From Algoriphagus sp. AK58 (GTDB taxonomy: Bacteria; Bacteroidota; Bacteroidia; Cytophagales; Cyclobacteriaceae): 64,000 nucleotides of DNA. The DNA is taken from NCBI RefSeq assembly GCF_014324365.1, contig NZ_QEIG01000008.1, positions 744,001-808,000 of the forward strand. Direction: 5' to 3'. The notes under the pieces are model-generated. The model saw nothing but the letters and a program-made list of their open reading frames with translations. It searched no databases and had not been told where the DNA came from. A program made the translations under genes and the position numbers. This document shows positions 43,094 through 50,887 of this stretch, one piece after another (positions within the stretch are counted from its first letter, which is position 1; every line of letters starts with the position of its first letter).

Positions 43094-45487
43094 ATGAAGC
43101 TTCTTTTTCAAAAATACTTACTCCTATTCGGACTGGTTTCACTGACTTTTGCAGTGCTCAACCCCGTTTTTTCCCAACAAAGGGGAAGAATCAAAGGAAC
43201 GATTTTGGATAAAACCAGCTCAGAACCGCTACCCTTCGCCACCATTGGAGTGTATACGGAAAAAGACAGCCTAGTGGGTGGAGGAATCTCCGATGAAAAC
43301 GGGAAGTATCAAGTTGATCTCCCCTTGGGAAAATTTTACGCATTGGTGGAATTTATGGGCTATGAAGCACTCAAAACTTCATTTTTCTCCCTTACCAGGG
43401 AAAACTCAAACCTTGATCTTGGCTCCCAAAGTCTTTCAACCACTGCCTCAGATCTCAATGAAGTCGTCGTCCAAGGAGAAAAAACCATCATGGAGCTTTC
43501 ACTGGACAAGCGGATTTTCAATGTGGGAAAAGACCTCGCCAATGCCGGAGGAAATGCTTCTGACATCCTGATGAACCTGCCCTCAGTGGCCGTAGATCCT
43601 GAAGGAAATGTGCGATTGAGAGGATCGAGCAACGTACGAATCCTGATCGATGGCAAACCATCGGGATTGGTCAGCTTCAAAGGCAGCAGCGGACTGAGGC
43701 AGCTTCCGGCCAATATGGTCGAACGCGTGGAGGTCATTACCAATCCCTCCGCCAGGTATGAAGCAGAAGGGATGGCTGGAGTCATCAACATCATTCTCAA
43801 AAAAGACAGCAAGCAAGGATTCAACGGATCCTTTGAGGTCATCACCGGATACCCGCTCAATTTGGGATTCACTACCAACCTAAACTACCGACATAAAAGA
43901 ATCAACTGGTTTATCAACTACGGGCTGGCAACACGAAGACAACCCGGAATCAGCGAATTATACCAAGAAGTGTACAATGAAGACGGGAGCACCTCTATCC
44001 TTCTGCAAAACAACTCCTTGGATCTCAAAACACTCAATAACAACCTGAGGGGTGGTCTGGACTATTATTTCAACGAAAACAGCATCCTGACCCTTTCCTA
44101 TCTCTGGAGAAGAAGTGATGCCCACCGTATTTTGGACATTCGATACGAAGATTACCTCAATTCCACTGATGATTTCCTCGGATACAGTCTGAGGAGACAG
44201 GACGAAACAGAAGACGAACCCAACAAAGAAGCCATTATCAACTACAAGCGAAACTTTGGCAAAAAAGGGCACGAGCTGACTGCCTCCTTCACCTATTTGA
44301 ACTATTGGGAGCGATCAGATCAGATCTACACCGAATATTCCTTCACTCCTCAAGGCACCGCTGTTCCGGCAAAAGATCTGGTTCAAACTTCCTTGAATGA
44401 TGAATATGAAAATCAATATCTACTCCAAATGGACTATGTCAAACCCTTTGCGAGTAAAGGTAAATTCGAAACCGGCTTGAGAACCAGCTTCCGTGAGATG
44501 GAAAACGATTACCTCGTGCAGGAAAAAAATGAGTCGGGGGACTTTGTGACCATTCCTGGTTTGGACAATATTTTTCTCTATGATGAAAATATCCTGGCAG
44601 CCTACGGGATTGTTGGCAACGAAACCGGCAAATGGAGCTACCAGGCCGGCTTGAGAGCAGAGCATACCGATGTCAATACCATCTTGGTAGAAACCAATGA
44701 GCAAAACCCCAGAAAGTACACCAATCTTTTTCCAAGCGCCCATCTGACCTACAATGTGACCGAGGAAAACGCCTTCCAACTGAGCTACAGCCGCAGAGTA
44801 AGAAGACCGGTTTACAATGACTTGAGCCCATACGTTACTTTTTCAGACCAGCGGAATTTCTTCAGTGGAAATCCTGATTTGGATCCGGAATTCACCGATG
44901 CTTTCGAGTTGGGACATATCAAATACTTTGAAAAGGCTACACTTTTTTCTACCGTTTACTTCCGAAACACCGTGGATAAAATCGAACGTATCCGACAGGT
45001 CAACGACGATGGATTTTCTACCACTGCACCTTATAATCTGACCGGAGAAAAATCTTATGGCGTCGAATTCAGTGGAGATTACCGGCCTACCAACTGGTGG
45101 AAACTTGACTTCAATGCCAACTTCTTCCATGCGCGTATCGACGCCAGCAACATTGGACAAACTGAATTGAGGACCACTTATTCTTGGTTATTTCGTCAGA
45201 CTTCCCGCTTCACAGTCGGAGAGGGTTGGGATATCCAGGTAAGGGCCAATTACGAAGCACGTCAAAAAACGGCTCAAGGCGTTAGAAAAGGGATTTTCTT
45301 CGTGGACCTTTCTGCAAGTAAACGGATCCTCCAAGACCGGGGGACTCTGGTATTAAACATTACAGATTTGTTTAATTCGAGAATTAGCCGATACATCACA
45401 GAGGGTTATAATTTCTATACCGAAGGCGAGTCCCAGATGATCCGAAGACAAACCAATCTGACCTTTGCTTACCGAATCAAGCAATAA
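43094..45487 (+). CDS. TonB-dependent receptor family, outer-membrane beta-barrel (OMP_b-brl type)
   Basis: 797 residues. Signal peptide (to VFSQQ, about 28), a carboxypeptidase-regulatory-like domain (30-110), a plug with LNEVVVQGEKTIMELSLDKRIFNV and RVEVITNPSARYEAEGMAGVINIILKK, then a 22-strand-like barrel. Lacks SusC-type TonB-box context; such receptors import chelates, vitamins or peptides or act as adhesins. A DUF5916 gene lies immediately downstream. Confidence 0.87.
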   Translation: MKLLFQKYLLLFGLVSLTFAVLNPVFSQQRGRIKGTILDKTSSEPLPFATIGVYTEKDSLVGGGISDENGKYQVDLPLGKFYALVEFMGYEALKTSFFSLTRENSNLDLGSQSLSTTASDLNEVVVQGEKTIMELSLDKRIFNVGKDLANAGGNASDILMNLPSVAVDPEGNVRLRGSSNVRILIDGKPSGLVSFKGSSGLRQLPANMVERVEVITNPSARYEAEGMAGVINIILKKDSKQGFNGSFEVITGYPLNLGFTTNLNYRHKRINWFINYGLATRRQPGISELYQEVYNEDGSTSILLQNNSLDLKTLNNNLRGGLDYYFNENSILTLSYLWRRSDAHRILDIRYEDYLNSTDDFLGYSLRRQDETEDEPNKEAIINYKRNFGKKGHELTASFTYLNYWERSDQIYTEYSFTPQGTAVPAKDLVQTSLNDEYENQYLLQMDYVKPFASKGKFETGLRTSFREMENDYLVQEKNESGDFVTIPGLDNIFLYDENILAAYGIVGNETGKWSYQAGLRAEHTDVNTILVETNEQNPRKYTNLFPSAHLTYNVTEENAFQLSYSRRVRRPVYNDLSPYVTFSDQRNFFSGNPDLDPEFTDAFELGHIKYFEKATLFSTVYFRNTVDKIERIRQVNDDGFSTTAPYNLTGEKSYGVEFSGDYRPTNWWKLDFNANFFHARIDASNIGQTELRTTYSWLFRQTSRFTVGEGWDIQVRANYEARQKTAQGVRKGIFFVDLSASKRILQDRGTLVLNITDLFNSRISRYITEGYNFYTEGESQMIRRQTNLTFAYRIKQ

Positions 45488-45542
45488 TCACCCCATTAGA
45501 GGACTGATGCATCTCAGCCCTCTGATTTATATTTCACCCAGT

Positions 45543-47720
45543 ATGCGTTTTCCTTTAGGCCTGATTGCCTTCTTATTCCTGTTCGGACCTGACGGTTTGG
45601 CTCAAAAAATCAATGCCGACTACCGCCTTCATATCAAAAAAGCCAGTTCCGAAATCGTAATTGACGGAGTCCTGGATGAAAAAGCCTGGGAAGAGTCAGA
45701 GGTGGCGACAGATTTTTATATGATCACTCCGATGGACACCAGTTTTGCAAAAGTCAAAACAGATGTGCGGATGACATACGACGATCAGCATCTGTACCTG
45801 ATGGTCGTCAACCACCATGCGGTCGAAGGTCCTTACATGGTCGAATCGCTAAGAAGAGATTTCTCTTTTGGAAAAAATGACAACTTCCTGCTCTTTATGG
45901 ATCCTTTTGATGACCTGACCAATGGCTTTTCTTTTGGGGCAAATGCGGCAGGGGCACAATGGGACGGACAGATGTACAATGGGGGCCAGGTGGATTTAAG
46001 TTGGGATAATAAGTGGGTATCCAAAGTCAAAAACTATGAGGATAAATGGGTCTTTGAGGCGGCTATCCCCTTCAAATCAATTCGTTACAAAAAAGGAATC
46101 ACCGAGTGGGGGATCAACTTTTCGAGGCTAGATCTAAAAACCACTGAAAAATCAGGTTGGGCACCTGTCCCAAGACAGTTTCCTTCGGCTTCCCTAGCCT
46201 ACACCGGCATCCTTGTTTGGGACAACCCTCCTCCTGATCCTGGCGCAAATATTTCCGTAATTCCCTATTTATTGGGAGGAGTAAGTAAGGACTTCCAGCA
46301 GGAAGGATCCACAATCTATAGGAAAGAGGTGGGGGTGGATGCAAAAATCGCACTTACCTCCTCCCTCAACTTGGATTTAACCGTAAATCCGGACTTTTCA
46401 CAGGTAGAGGTGGACCGGCAGGTGACCAATTTAGATCGGTTTGAACTCTTTTTCCCAGAGCGAAGACAGTTCTTTTTGGAAAACGGAGACCTGTTTGCAA
46501 GCTTTGGCTACAGCACCATTCGCCCTTTCTTCTCCAGAAGAATAGGACTCAATGCTCCGATTCTGTTTGGCGCTCGACTCAGCGGAAAAATCAATAAAGA
46601 TTGGAGAGTAGGAGCCATGAACATGCAAACAGGTGAAGTCTCCGAAACAGCCCTTCCCTCACAGAACTTCACCGTTATGGCACTTCAGCGTCAAGTAGGA
46701 GCGAGATCCAATATCGGAGCCATGTTTGTCAACAAACAGTCTTTGAATTATAATCCTGACCCCAATTCTGAGAATCCGGTTTATTCCCAGTTTAACCGTA
46801 ACCTGGGCTTGGAATACAACCTGGCATCCCGAAATAATCTTTGGACAGGAAAAGCGCTTGTGCTAAAAAGCTTCGGCCCCGACAATTCCTCTCAAGGATT
46901 TGTACAAGCCGCCAACCTTAAATATGCCAGTGGCAACCTGACTTGGAGCTGGCAACACGAGTATGTCTCTGAGAATTATACAGCCGAAGTGGGTTATGTG
47001 CCTAGAAAAGGATTTTTCAAGATAAATCCTTTTGTGGGCTACCGCTGGTTTCCCAAAAGCCAAAAAATCCTGAGCCATGGACCGGACATCAGCACCACCC
47101 TTTTCTACAACACAAAAGGCGTTCAAACAGACAACAATTCATTCTTTTCTTACAATGTACGATTCCGAAGCCAAAGCAATCTCAGCACTTTCTTGATCTA
47201 TGATTTTGTGAAACTTCAGGCTCCATTTGATCCCACCAATTCAGGTAACGAAAAACTACCCGTCGGTTCGGATCATTACGCCTACAGTTGGAGAACAGAG
47301 TATGTATCCAAACCACAAAGTCTTTTTACCTATGGCTTTATTACCAGATTTGGGGGATACTATGCAAATGGAGAATTATACACTCTGAGCACTGACCTAG
47401 GTTACCGTTTCCAGCCTTATGTCAGCTTGGCATTAAATACCACGTTTAACAAAATTATCCTTCCGGAACCTTGGGGCAATACGGACTACTGGTTGGTAGG
47501 TCCAAGAGTAGATGTCACCATGACAAACACCGTATTCTTTACCGCTTTTGTTCAGTACAACGAGCAGATCAATAATATTAACTTGAATACCCGGTTTCAA
47601 TGGCGGTTCAAGCCAGCCTCTGACTTGTTCTTGGTGTACACGGACAATTACCTGCCCGCTCCATTCAATGTGAAGAATCGCTCAGTGGTGCTGAAATTTA
47701 CTTATTGGTGGAATGTGTAG
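45543..47720 (+). CDS. DUF5916 protein with CBM9-like N-terminal domain
   Basis: 725 residues from ATG 45543, chosen for its signal peptide (MRFPLGLIAFLFLFGPDGLAQ); upstream alternatives at 45465 and 45507 lack a good signal. N-terminal CBM9-like domain (about 30-215, IVIDGVLDEKAWEES), then a large beta-rich DUF5916 region that resembles an outer-membrane barrel, ending KFTYWWNV. Role unknown, surface-associated, common in Bacteroidota next to TonB-dependent receptors. Likely co-transcribed with the receptor upstream (56-bp gap). Confidence 0.85.
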   Translation: MRFPLGLIAFLFLFGPDGLAQKINADYRLHIKKASSEIVIDGVLDEKAWEESEVATDFYMITPMDTSFAKVKTDVRMTYDDQHLYLMVVNHHAVEGPYMVESLRRDFSFGKNDNFLLFMDPFDDLTNGFSFGANAAGAQWDGQMYNGGQVDLSWDNKWVSKVKNYEDKWVFEAAIPFKSIRYKKGITEWGINFSRLDLKTTEKSGWAPVPRQFPSASLAYTGILVWDNPPPDPGANISVIPYLLGGVSKDFQQEGSTIYRKEVGVDAKIALTSSLNLDLTVNPDFSQVEVDRQVTNLDRFELFFPERRQFFLENGDLFASFGYSTIRPFFSRRIGLNAPILFGARLSGKINKDWRVGAMNMQTGEVSETALPSQNFTVMALQRQVGARSNIGAMFVNKQSLNYNPDPNSENPVYSQFNRNLGLEYNLASRNNLWTGKALVLKSFGPDNSSQGFVQAANLKYASGNLTWSWQHEYVSENYTAEVGYVPRKGFFKINPFVGYRWFPKSQKILSHGPDISTTLFYNTKGVQTDNNSFFSYNVRFRSQSNLSTFLIYDFVKLQAPFDPTNSGNEKLPVGSDHYAYSWRTEYVSKPQSLFTYGFITRFGGYYANGELYTLSTDLGYRFQPYVSLALNTTFNKIILPEPWGNTDYWLVGPRVDVTMTNTVFFTAFVQYNEQINNINLNTRFQWRFKPASDLFLVYTDNYLPAPFNVKNRSVVLKFTYWWNV

Positions 47721-48090
47721 GCTGGGGTTTCCAATTTTATACTTTCTTCTCGCGACTAAGTAATGACTTACCCTTGGGGTGGTTGAAAGGCCAAAGTTTA
47801 CTGGAAAGAGCTGATTGTTAAAAAATTGCTGACTAAATCATATATAGCCCACGATCAAAATTCACACATAAAACTACATTTCACCGATCTTCCTGATCAT
47901 TTCCTTCAGGTATTTTAGCTCTTTTTCGACCTCAACTAGTTTCTTTAGGAAAATGTCAAATCGCTCCTCAGTTTGCGAGGCTTATGCTGCTGGAATTCCC
48001 GAAAAAGCCTAATATTTAGATTGTAATCTAAAAAATAGGCCTAAAATTTAGAATGTAATCAAAAAATTAGGCATTTTTGACAAAAAATTT
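47721..48090. other. 370-bp intergenic region with a coding remnant and paired palindromes
   Basis: Minus-strand bases 47874-47981 encode a 35-codon fragment TEERFDIFLKKLVEVEKELKYLKEMIRKIGEM ending in TAG and preceded by an in-frame TAA, with no ATG; it looks like the coiled-coil C-terminus of a lost gene. Bases 48007-48072 hold the two operator-like units upstream of the ATPase. Otherwise featureless. Confidence 0.5.
48007..48072 (+). promoter_or_regulatory. Two operator-like palindromic units, 32-bp period, upstream of the second DUF4143 ATPase
   Basis: A 32-bp unit starting GCCTAA is repeated at 48007 and 48039, with a third GC at 48071. Each holds a palindrome: TTTAGATT-GT-AATCTAAA (48015-48032) is perfect; TTTAGAATGTAATCAAAA (48047-48064) is degenerate. 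The period equals that upstream of the first DUF4143 ATPase, though the sequences differ. The ATPase start is 19 bp downstream. Confidence 0.65.
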
Positions 48091-49227
48091 ATGGAAATGA
48101 TCAAACGCAAACTTTCAGAAAAGCTAGTCCAAAGCTGCTTCAGAGGTAAAGTGATTATCCTTTTGGGAGCTCGGCAGGTCGGCAAAACCACCCTCTTGAA
48201 AGAATTGGTAAAAGTGGTCAATTCACCTTACACTTGGTTTAACGCAGATGAAGCTGATATTTTGGAAGCTTTTACTTCTGCGGTGACAAGTACCCAATTA
48301 ATCCACCTGATTGGTAAAGACTCGAGATTGGTAATCATTGATGAAGCACAGCAAATTACTGATGTCGGAAAGAAATTAAAGCTAATTCATGATAGTCGGC
48401 CTGATATTCAATTAATTGTCACCGGATCTTCGGCATTTGATCTTCTAGATCAAACCTCCGAGCCGCTTACTGGTAGAAAGAGAACCTTCCATCTTTTTCC
48501 AATAAGTTATTTCGAAACAGAAAATCACACTTCTCCTTTGGAAGCCAAACGCTTACTGGACACGCGTCTGTCTTTTGGACTCTATCCTGATGTGATCAAT
48601 AATCCTGGGCATGAGAAGGAAATATTAATTGAAATTGCCCAAAGTTATCTCTATAAAGATGTATTGAAAATGGATGGTATCCGCAAGCCAAGCCATCTGG
48701 AAAAACTATTAAAGGCTTTGGCATTTCAAGTGGGCAGTGAGGTAAGTTATCATGAATTAGCCCAAATCATCGGAAACATTGATACCTCAACTGTGGAGAA
48801 GTACCTAGATTTATTGGAGAAGGCATTCGTGGTTTTCAAACTTCCTGCCTTCAACCGGAATTTGAGAAATGAAATCAAGAAAGGGAAGAAATATTACTTC
48901 TATGACAATGGCATTCGTAACGTGCTGATCAATAATTTCACCTTTCCGGAGATGAGGATGGATAAAGGTGCACTTTGGGAAAATTTCCTGATCTCAGAGC
49001 GGTTGAAAGCTAATTCTTATGCTGGAAGGTTTGTCAACAGTTACTTTTGGCGGACCCACGATCAGGCTGAGATTGACTACCTTGAGGAAACTGATGGAAT
49101 TATCCATGCATTTGAATTAAAATGGCAAGAAAAAAAGGTCAGATTTCCGGCCTCCTTCCTGGAGACCTATCCCAATCATCAAACCCATGTGGTAAGTCGG
49201 GGTACATTTGAGGAATTTGTCAGGTAA
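48091..49227 (+). CDS. AAA ATPase with DUF4143 C-terminal domain, second copy
   Basis: 378 residues (start ATG 48091 or 48097). Walker A GARQVGKTT (26-34), Walker B LVIIDE (80-85), TGSSAFDLLD sensor, and a DUF4143/PD-(D/E)XK-like C-terminus EIDYLEE...AFELKWQ. It is only distantly related to the copy at 12405, being shorter and from a different subfamily. Function unknown. Two palindromic 32-bp-spaced units lie directly upstream; a copy of the dispersed ~99-bp repeat lies 371 bp downstream in the same relative orientation as for the first ATPase. Confidence 0.88.
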   Translation: MEMIKRKLSEKLVQSCFRGKVIILLGARQVGKTTLLKELVKVVNSPYTWFNADEADILEAFTSAVTSTQLIHLIGKDSRLVIIDEAQQITDVGKKLKLIHDSRPDIQLIVTGSSAFDLLDQTSEPLTGRKRTFHLFPISYFETENHTSPLEAKRLLDTRLSFGLYPDVINNPGHEKEILIEIAQSYLYKDVLKMDGIRKPSHLEKLLKALAFQVGSEVSYHELAQIIGNIDTSTVEKYLDLLEKAFVVFKLPAFNRNLRNEIKKGKKYYFYDNGIRNVLINNFTFPEMRMDKGALWENFLISERLKANSYAGRFVNSYFWRTHDQAEIDYLEETDGIIHAFELKWQEKKVRFPASFLETYPNHQTHVVSRGTFEEFVR

Positions 49228-49330
49228 TTTTATTTTTTGTATATCCGCAATTTTACCAGCCTAAAGTGAAAGTAGAATAAGATGTATGAAGGCGATAGTA
49301 TTACAAAATTTCAAATCTCTTTCTTAAGTA

Positions 49331-49514
49331 GCTCCGAAGGAGCCAAACGATTCATGACCCTGTACGAAGTGCAGGGTAACTATTGAAATTTCCCTCCTTT
49401 GAGCCCTACAAGGGTGAAACTTTAACGTGTCACCCTTGCAGGCCTCCTTTTCAATTTCATTGACTTTGCCCCCGGCTACACCGAGGGCTATGAAATGTTA
49501 CGATCCTTCGGATC
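49331..49514. repeat. Cluster of five palindromes, REP/BIME-like
   Basis: In order: GCTCC-GAA-GGAGC (49331-49343); ACCCTGTAC-GAA-GTGCAGGGT (49357-49377); CAAGGGTG / CACCCTTG (about 49409-49440); GCCCCCGG / CCGAGGGC (about 49468-49488); GATCC-TTC-GGATC (49502-49514). Three share the loop GAA or its complement TTC. The arrangement resembles composite REP elements; no transposase is nearby. Confidence 0.65.
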
Positions 49515-49598
49515 TAAGGCTATCAAAGATTGACCTTCATTTCTACTAATTAAATTTGCCTTGTGGTTTCAATGCGGATATATATATTTTATTTTAAT

Positions 49599-49697
49599 TG
49601 ATTATTCGCTATTCTGCCAGTTGACGAATATTCCACTGATTTTGGGCTGGAAGACCGATGACCGAAGACCGAAGATTCCCAAAAATATGGCGTTAAC
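49599..49697 (-). repeat. Dispersed ~99-bp repeat, copy B
   Basis: Reverse complement aligns with 12281-12378 (copy A) at about 86 of 99 positions. Heptads TTCGGTC, TTCGGTC, ATCGGTC and the landmarks CCAGCCC, GGAATATTCG and ACTGGCAGAATAGCG are shared. Lies downstream of the second DUF4143 ATPase, same orientation relative to the gene as copy A. Confidence 0.8.
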
Positions 49698-49798
49698 TTG
49701 GCCTTCTGACCTTTAGAAATGCTACTGGCAAGATTCCGTATATTCATTTTTATTTTTTTGAAACTTGTTTTAGTTAAAAATATTGCCAGAAAAAGAAG

Positions 49799-50887
49799 GT
49801 GGAATTAAAAAATCTTACCCTAATCGTTTTAATGATCATATTTCTACAGAGTTGTGGGGAAAAAGAGAAAGCTTTTTCCTATGATTCTACTAAGATAATA
49901 GAAGTCAAGTCAGACTTTTTGAAGGGCGATTCACCAGAATTTGATTTTGAATTACTCGACTCTATAAACCTTGAGGTTCCTGGAAACCCTCCCCTTACAT
50001 TAATCCAAGACTTGGTTTTTTCGCAAAACTTCTTCCTTCTTTTAGATAGAAAACAAGGCCTATTAAAATTTGACAACAATGGTATGTTTCTCTTGAAAAT
50101 CGGTGAGTTTGGCGAGGGGCCAGATGAATATATTATGCCCTATGCGATTCACTTGGATGAAAAGGAAGATGTTGTCTTTGTGGCAGATTGGCAAAAAATG
50201 GTTATTCTGACATATAGCCTTGACGGAAAATTTGAATCAACAAGCAGGAAGCTTCCGGGACATCCAATCTCTTTTTATAGCGATAATGATACCCTACTCA
50301 TTGTTCAGGAGACAATAAATGGGACAAAAGAGTATCCTAGAGAGGTGATGATAAGCTCAATTGAACCCAATATTCTTGAAGTTAAAAACTGGGAAAGACC
50401 ACTTTACAGCTACCATTCTAATTTCACAAATATCCATCCAATCCCCAGGATAATAAGTCGGGTAGGCAGTGTTCCCCTTTTTTATATGCCAATCATTCGG
50501 GGAGATATATCATCGCATAGTGACACGGATACGATTTTTAGAAAACAGGAGGGTCGATTGACCCCAGAATACCTACTTCATTTCATTGGATTTGACACCA
50601 CACTTCAATTGGGAATGTGGCAAGTGGTGATGTCAAATAGCCATGCGTTTTTACGAATTGTATATGATAATTCTTCCTATTTTATAGTAATTGATTTAGA
50701 AACCAATCGTCCCCTAATTCATTTAAGGAAATTATTTGATCAGGCGATGACAGATGAAATGATTCCAAGGCCTATTAAAGGAGATCGGTATTATTCCATT
50801 CTTAGGGATAGGGCGAATGGTTTGGAGAGAAATCCACGAATAGTGTTTTATCGTTTTCCGTTGGAAATCAATCAAAATTCACATTGA
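49799..50887 (+). CDS. 6-bladed beta-propeller lipoprotein
   Basis: 362 residues from GTG 49799, preceded by AGAAGG. Lipobox LQSC (Cys19). Propeller-type blades visible as LLLDRKQGLLKFDNNGMFLLKIGEFGEGPDEY and VFVADWQKMVILTYSLDGKF, the NHL/6-bladed-propeller family common in Bacteroidota. Probably an outer-membrane or periplasmic scaffold; ligand unknown. Its 3' end overlaps the convergent DUF5686 gene by 20 bp. Confidence 0.75.
   Translation: MELKNLTLIVLMIIFLQSCGEKEKAFSYDSTKIIEVKSDFLKGDSPEFDFELLDSINLEVPGNPPLTLIQDLVFSQNFFLLLDRKQGLLKFDNNGMFLLKIGEFGEGPDEYIMPYAIHLDEKEDVVFVADWQKMVILTYSLDGKFESTSRKLPGHPISFYSDNDTLLIVQETINGTKEYPREVMISSIEPNILEVKNWERPLYSYHSNFTNIHPIPRIISRVGSVPLFYMPIIRGDISSHSDTDTIFRKQEGRLTPEYLLHFIGFDTTLQLGMWQVVMSNSHAFLRIVYDNSSYFIVIDLETNRPLIHLRKLFDQAMTDEMIPRPIKGDRYYSILRDRANGLERNPRIVFYRFPLEINQNSH

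Larger units (their letters stand above)
49228..49798. other. 571-bp intergenic region: hairpin cluster plus dispersed repeat copy B
   Basis: 49320-49530 holds five consecutive hairpins (see repeat entry). 49599-49697 is copy B of the ~99-bp repeat. The remaining AT-rich bases (49700-49798) precede the propeller lipoprotein; no ORF or promoter is evident. Confidence 0.6.

Noticed and set aside
48007..48072. Possible CRISPR-like short repeat
   Set aside because: Only two full units in direct tandem with no spacers; better explained as operator pair.
12281..49697. Ends of a 37-kb composite transposon (inverted copies)
   Set aside because: Genes between the copies are ordinary chromosomal housekeeping genes (murF, rnhA, ubiE, engB) and there is no transposase or target duplication.
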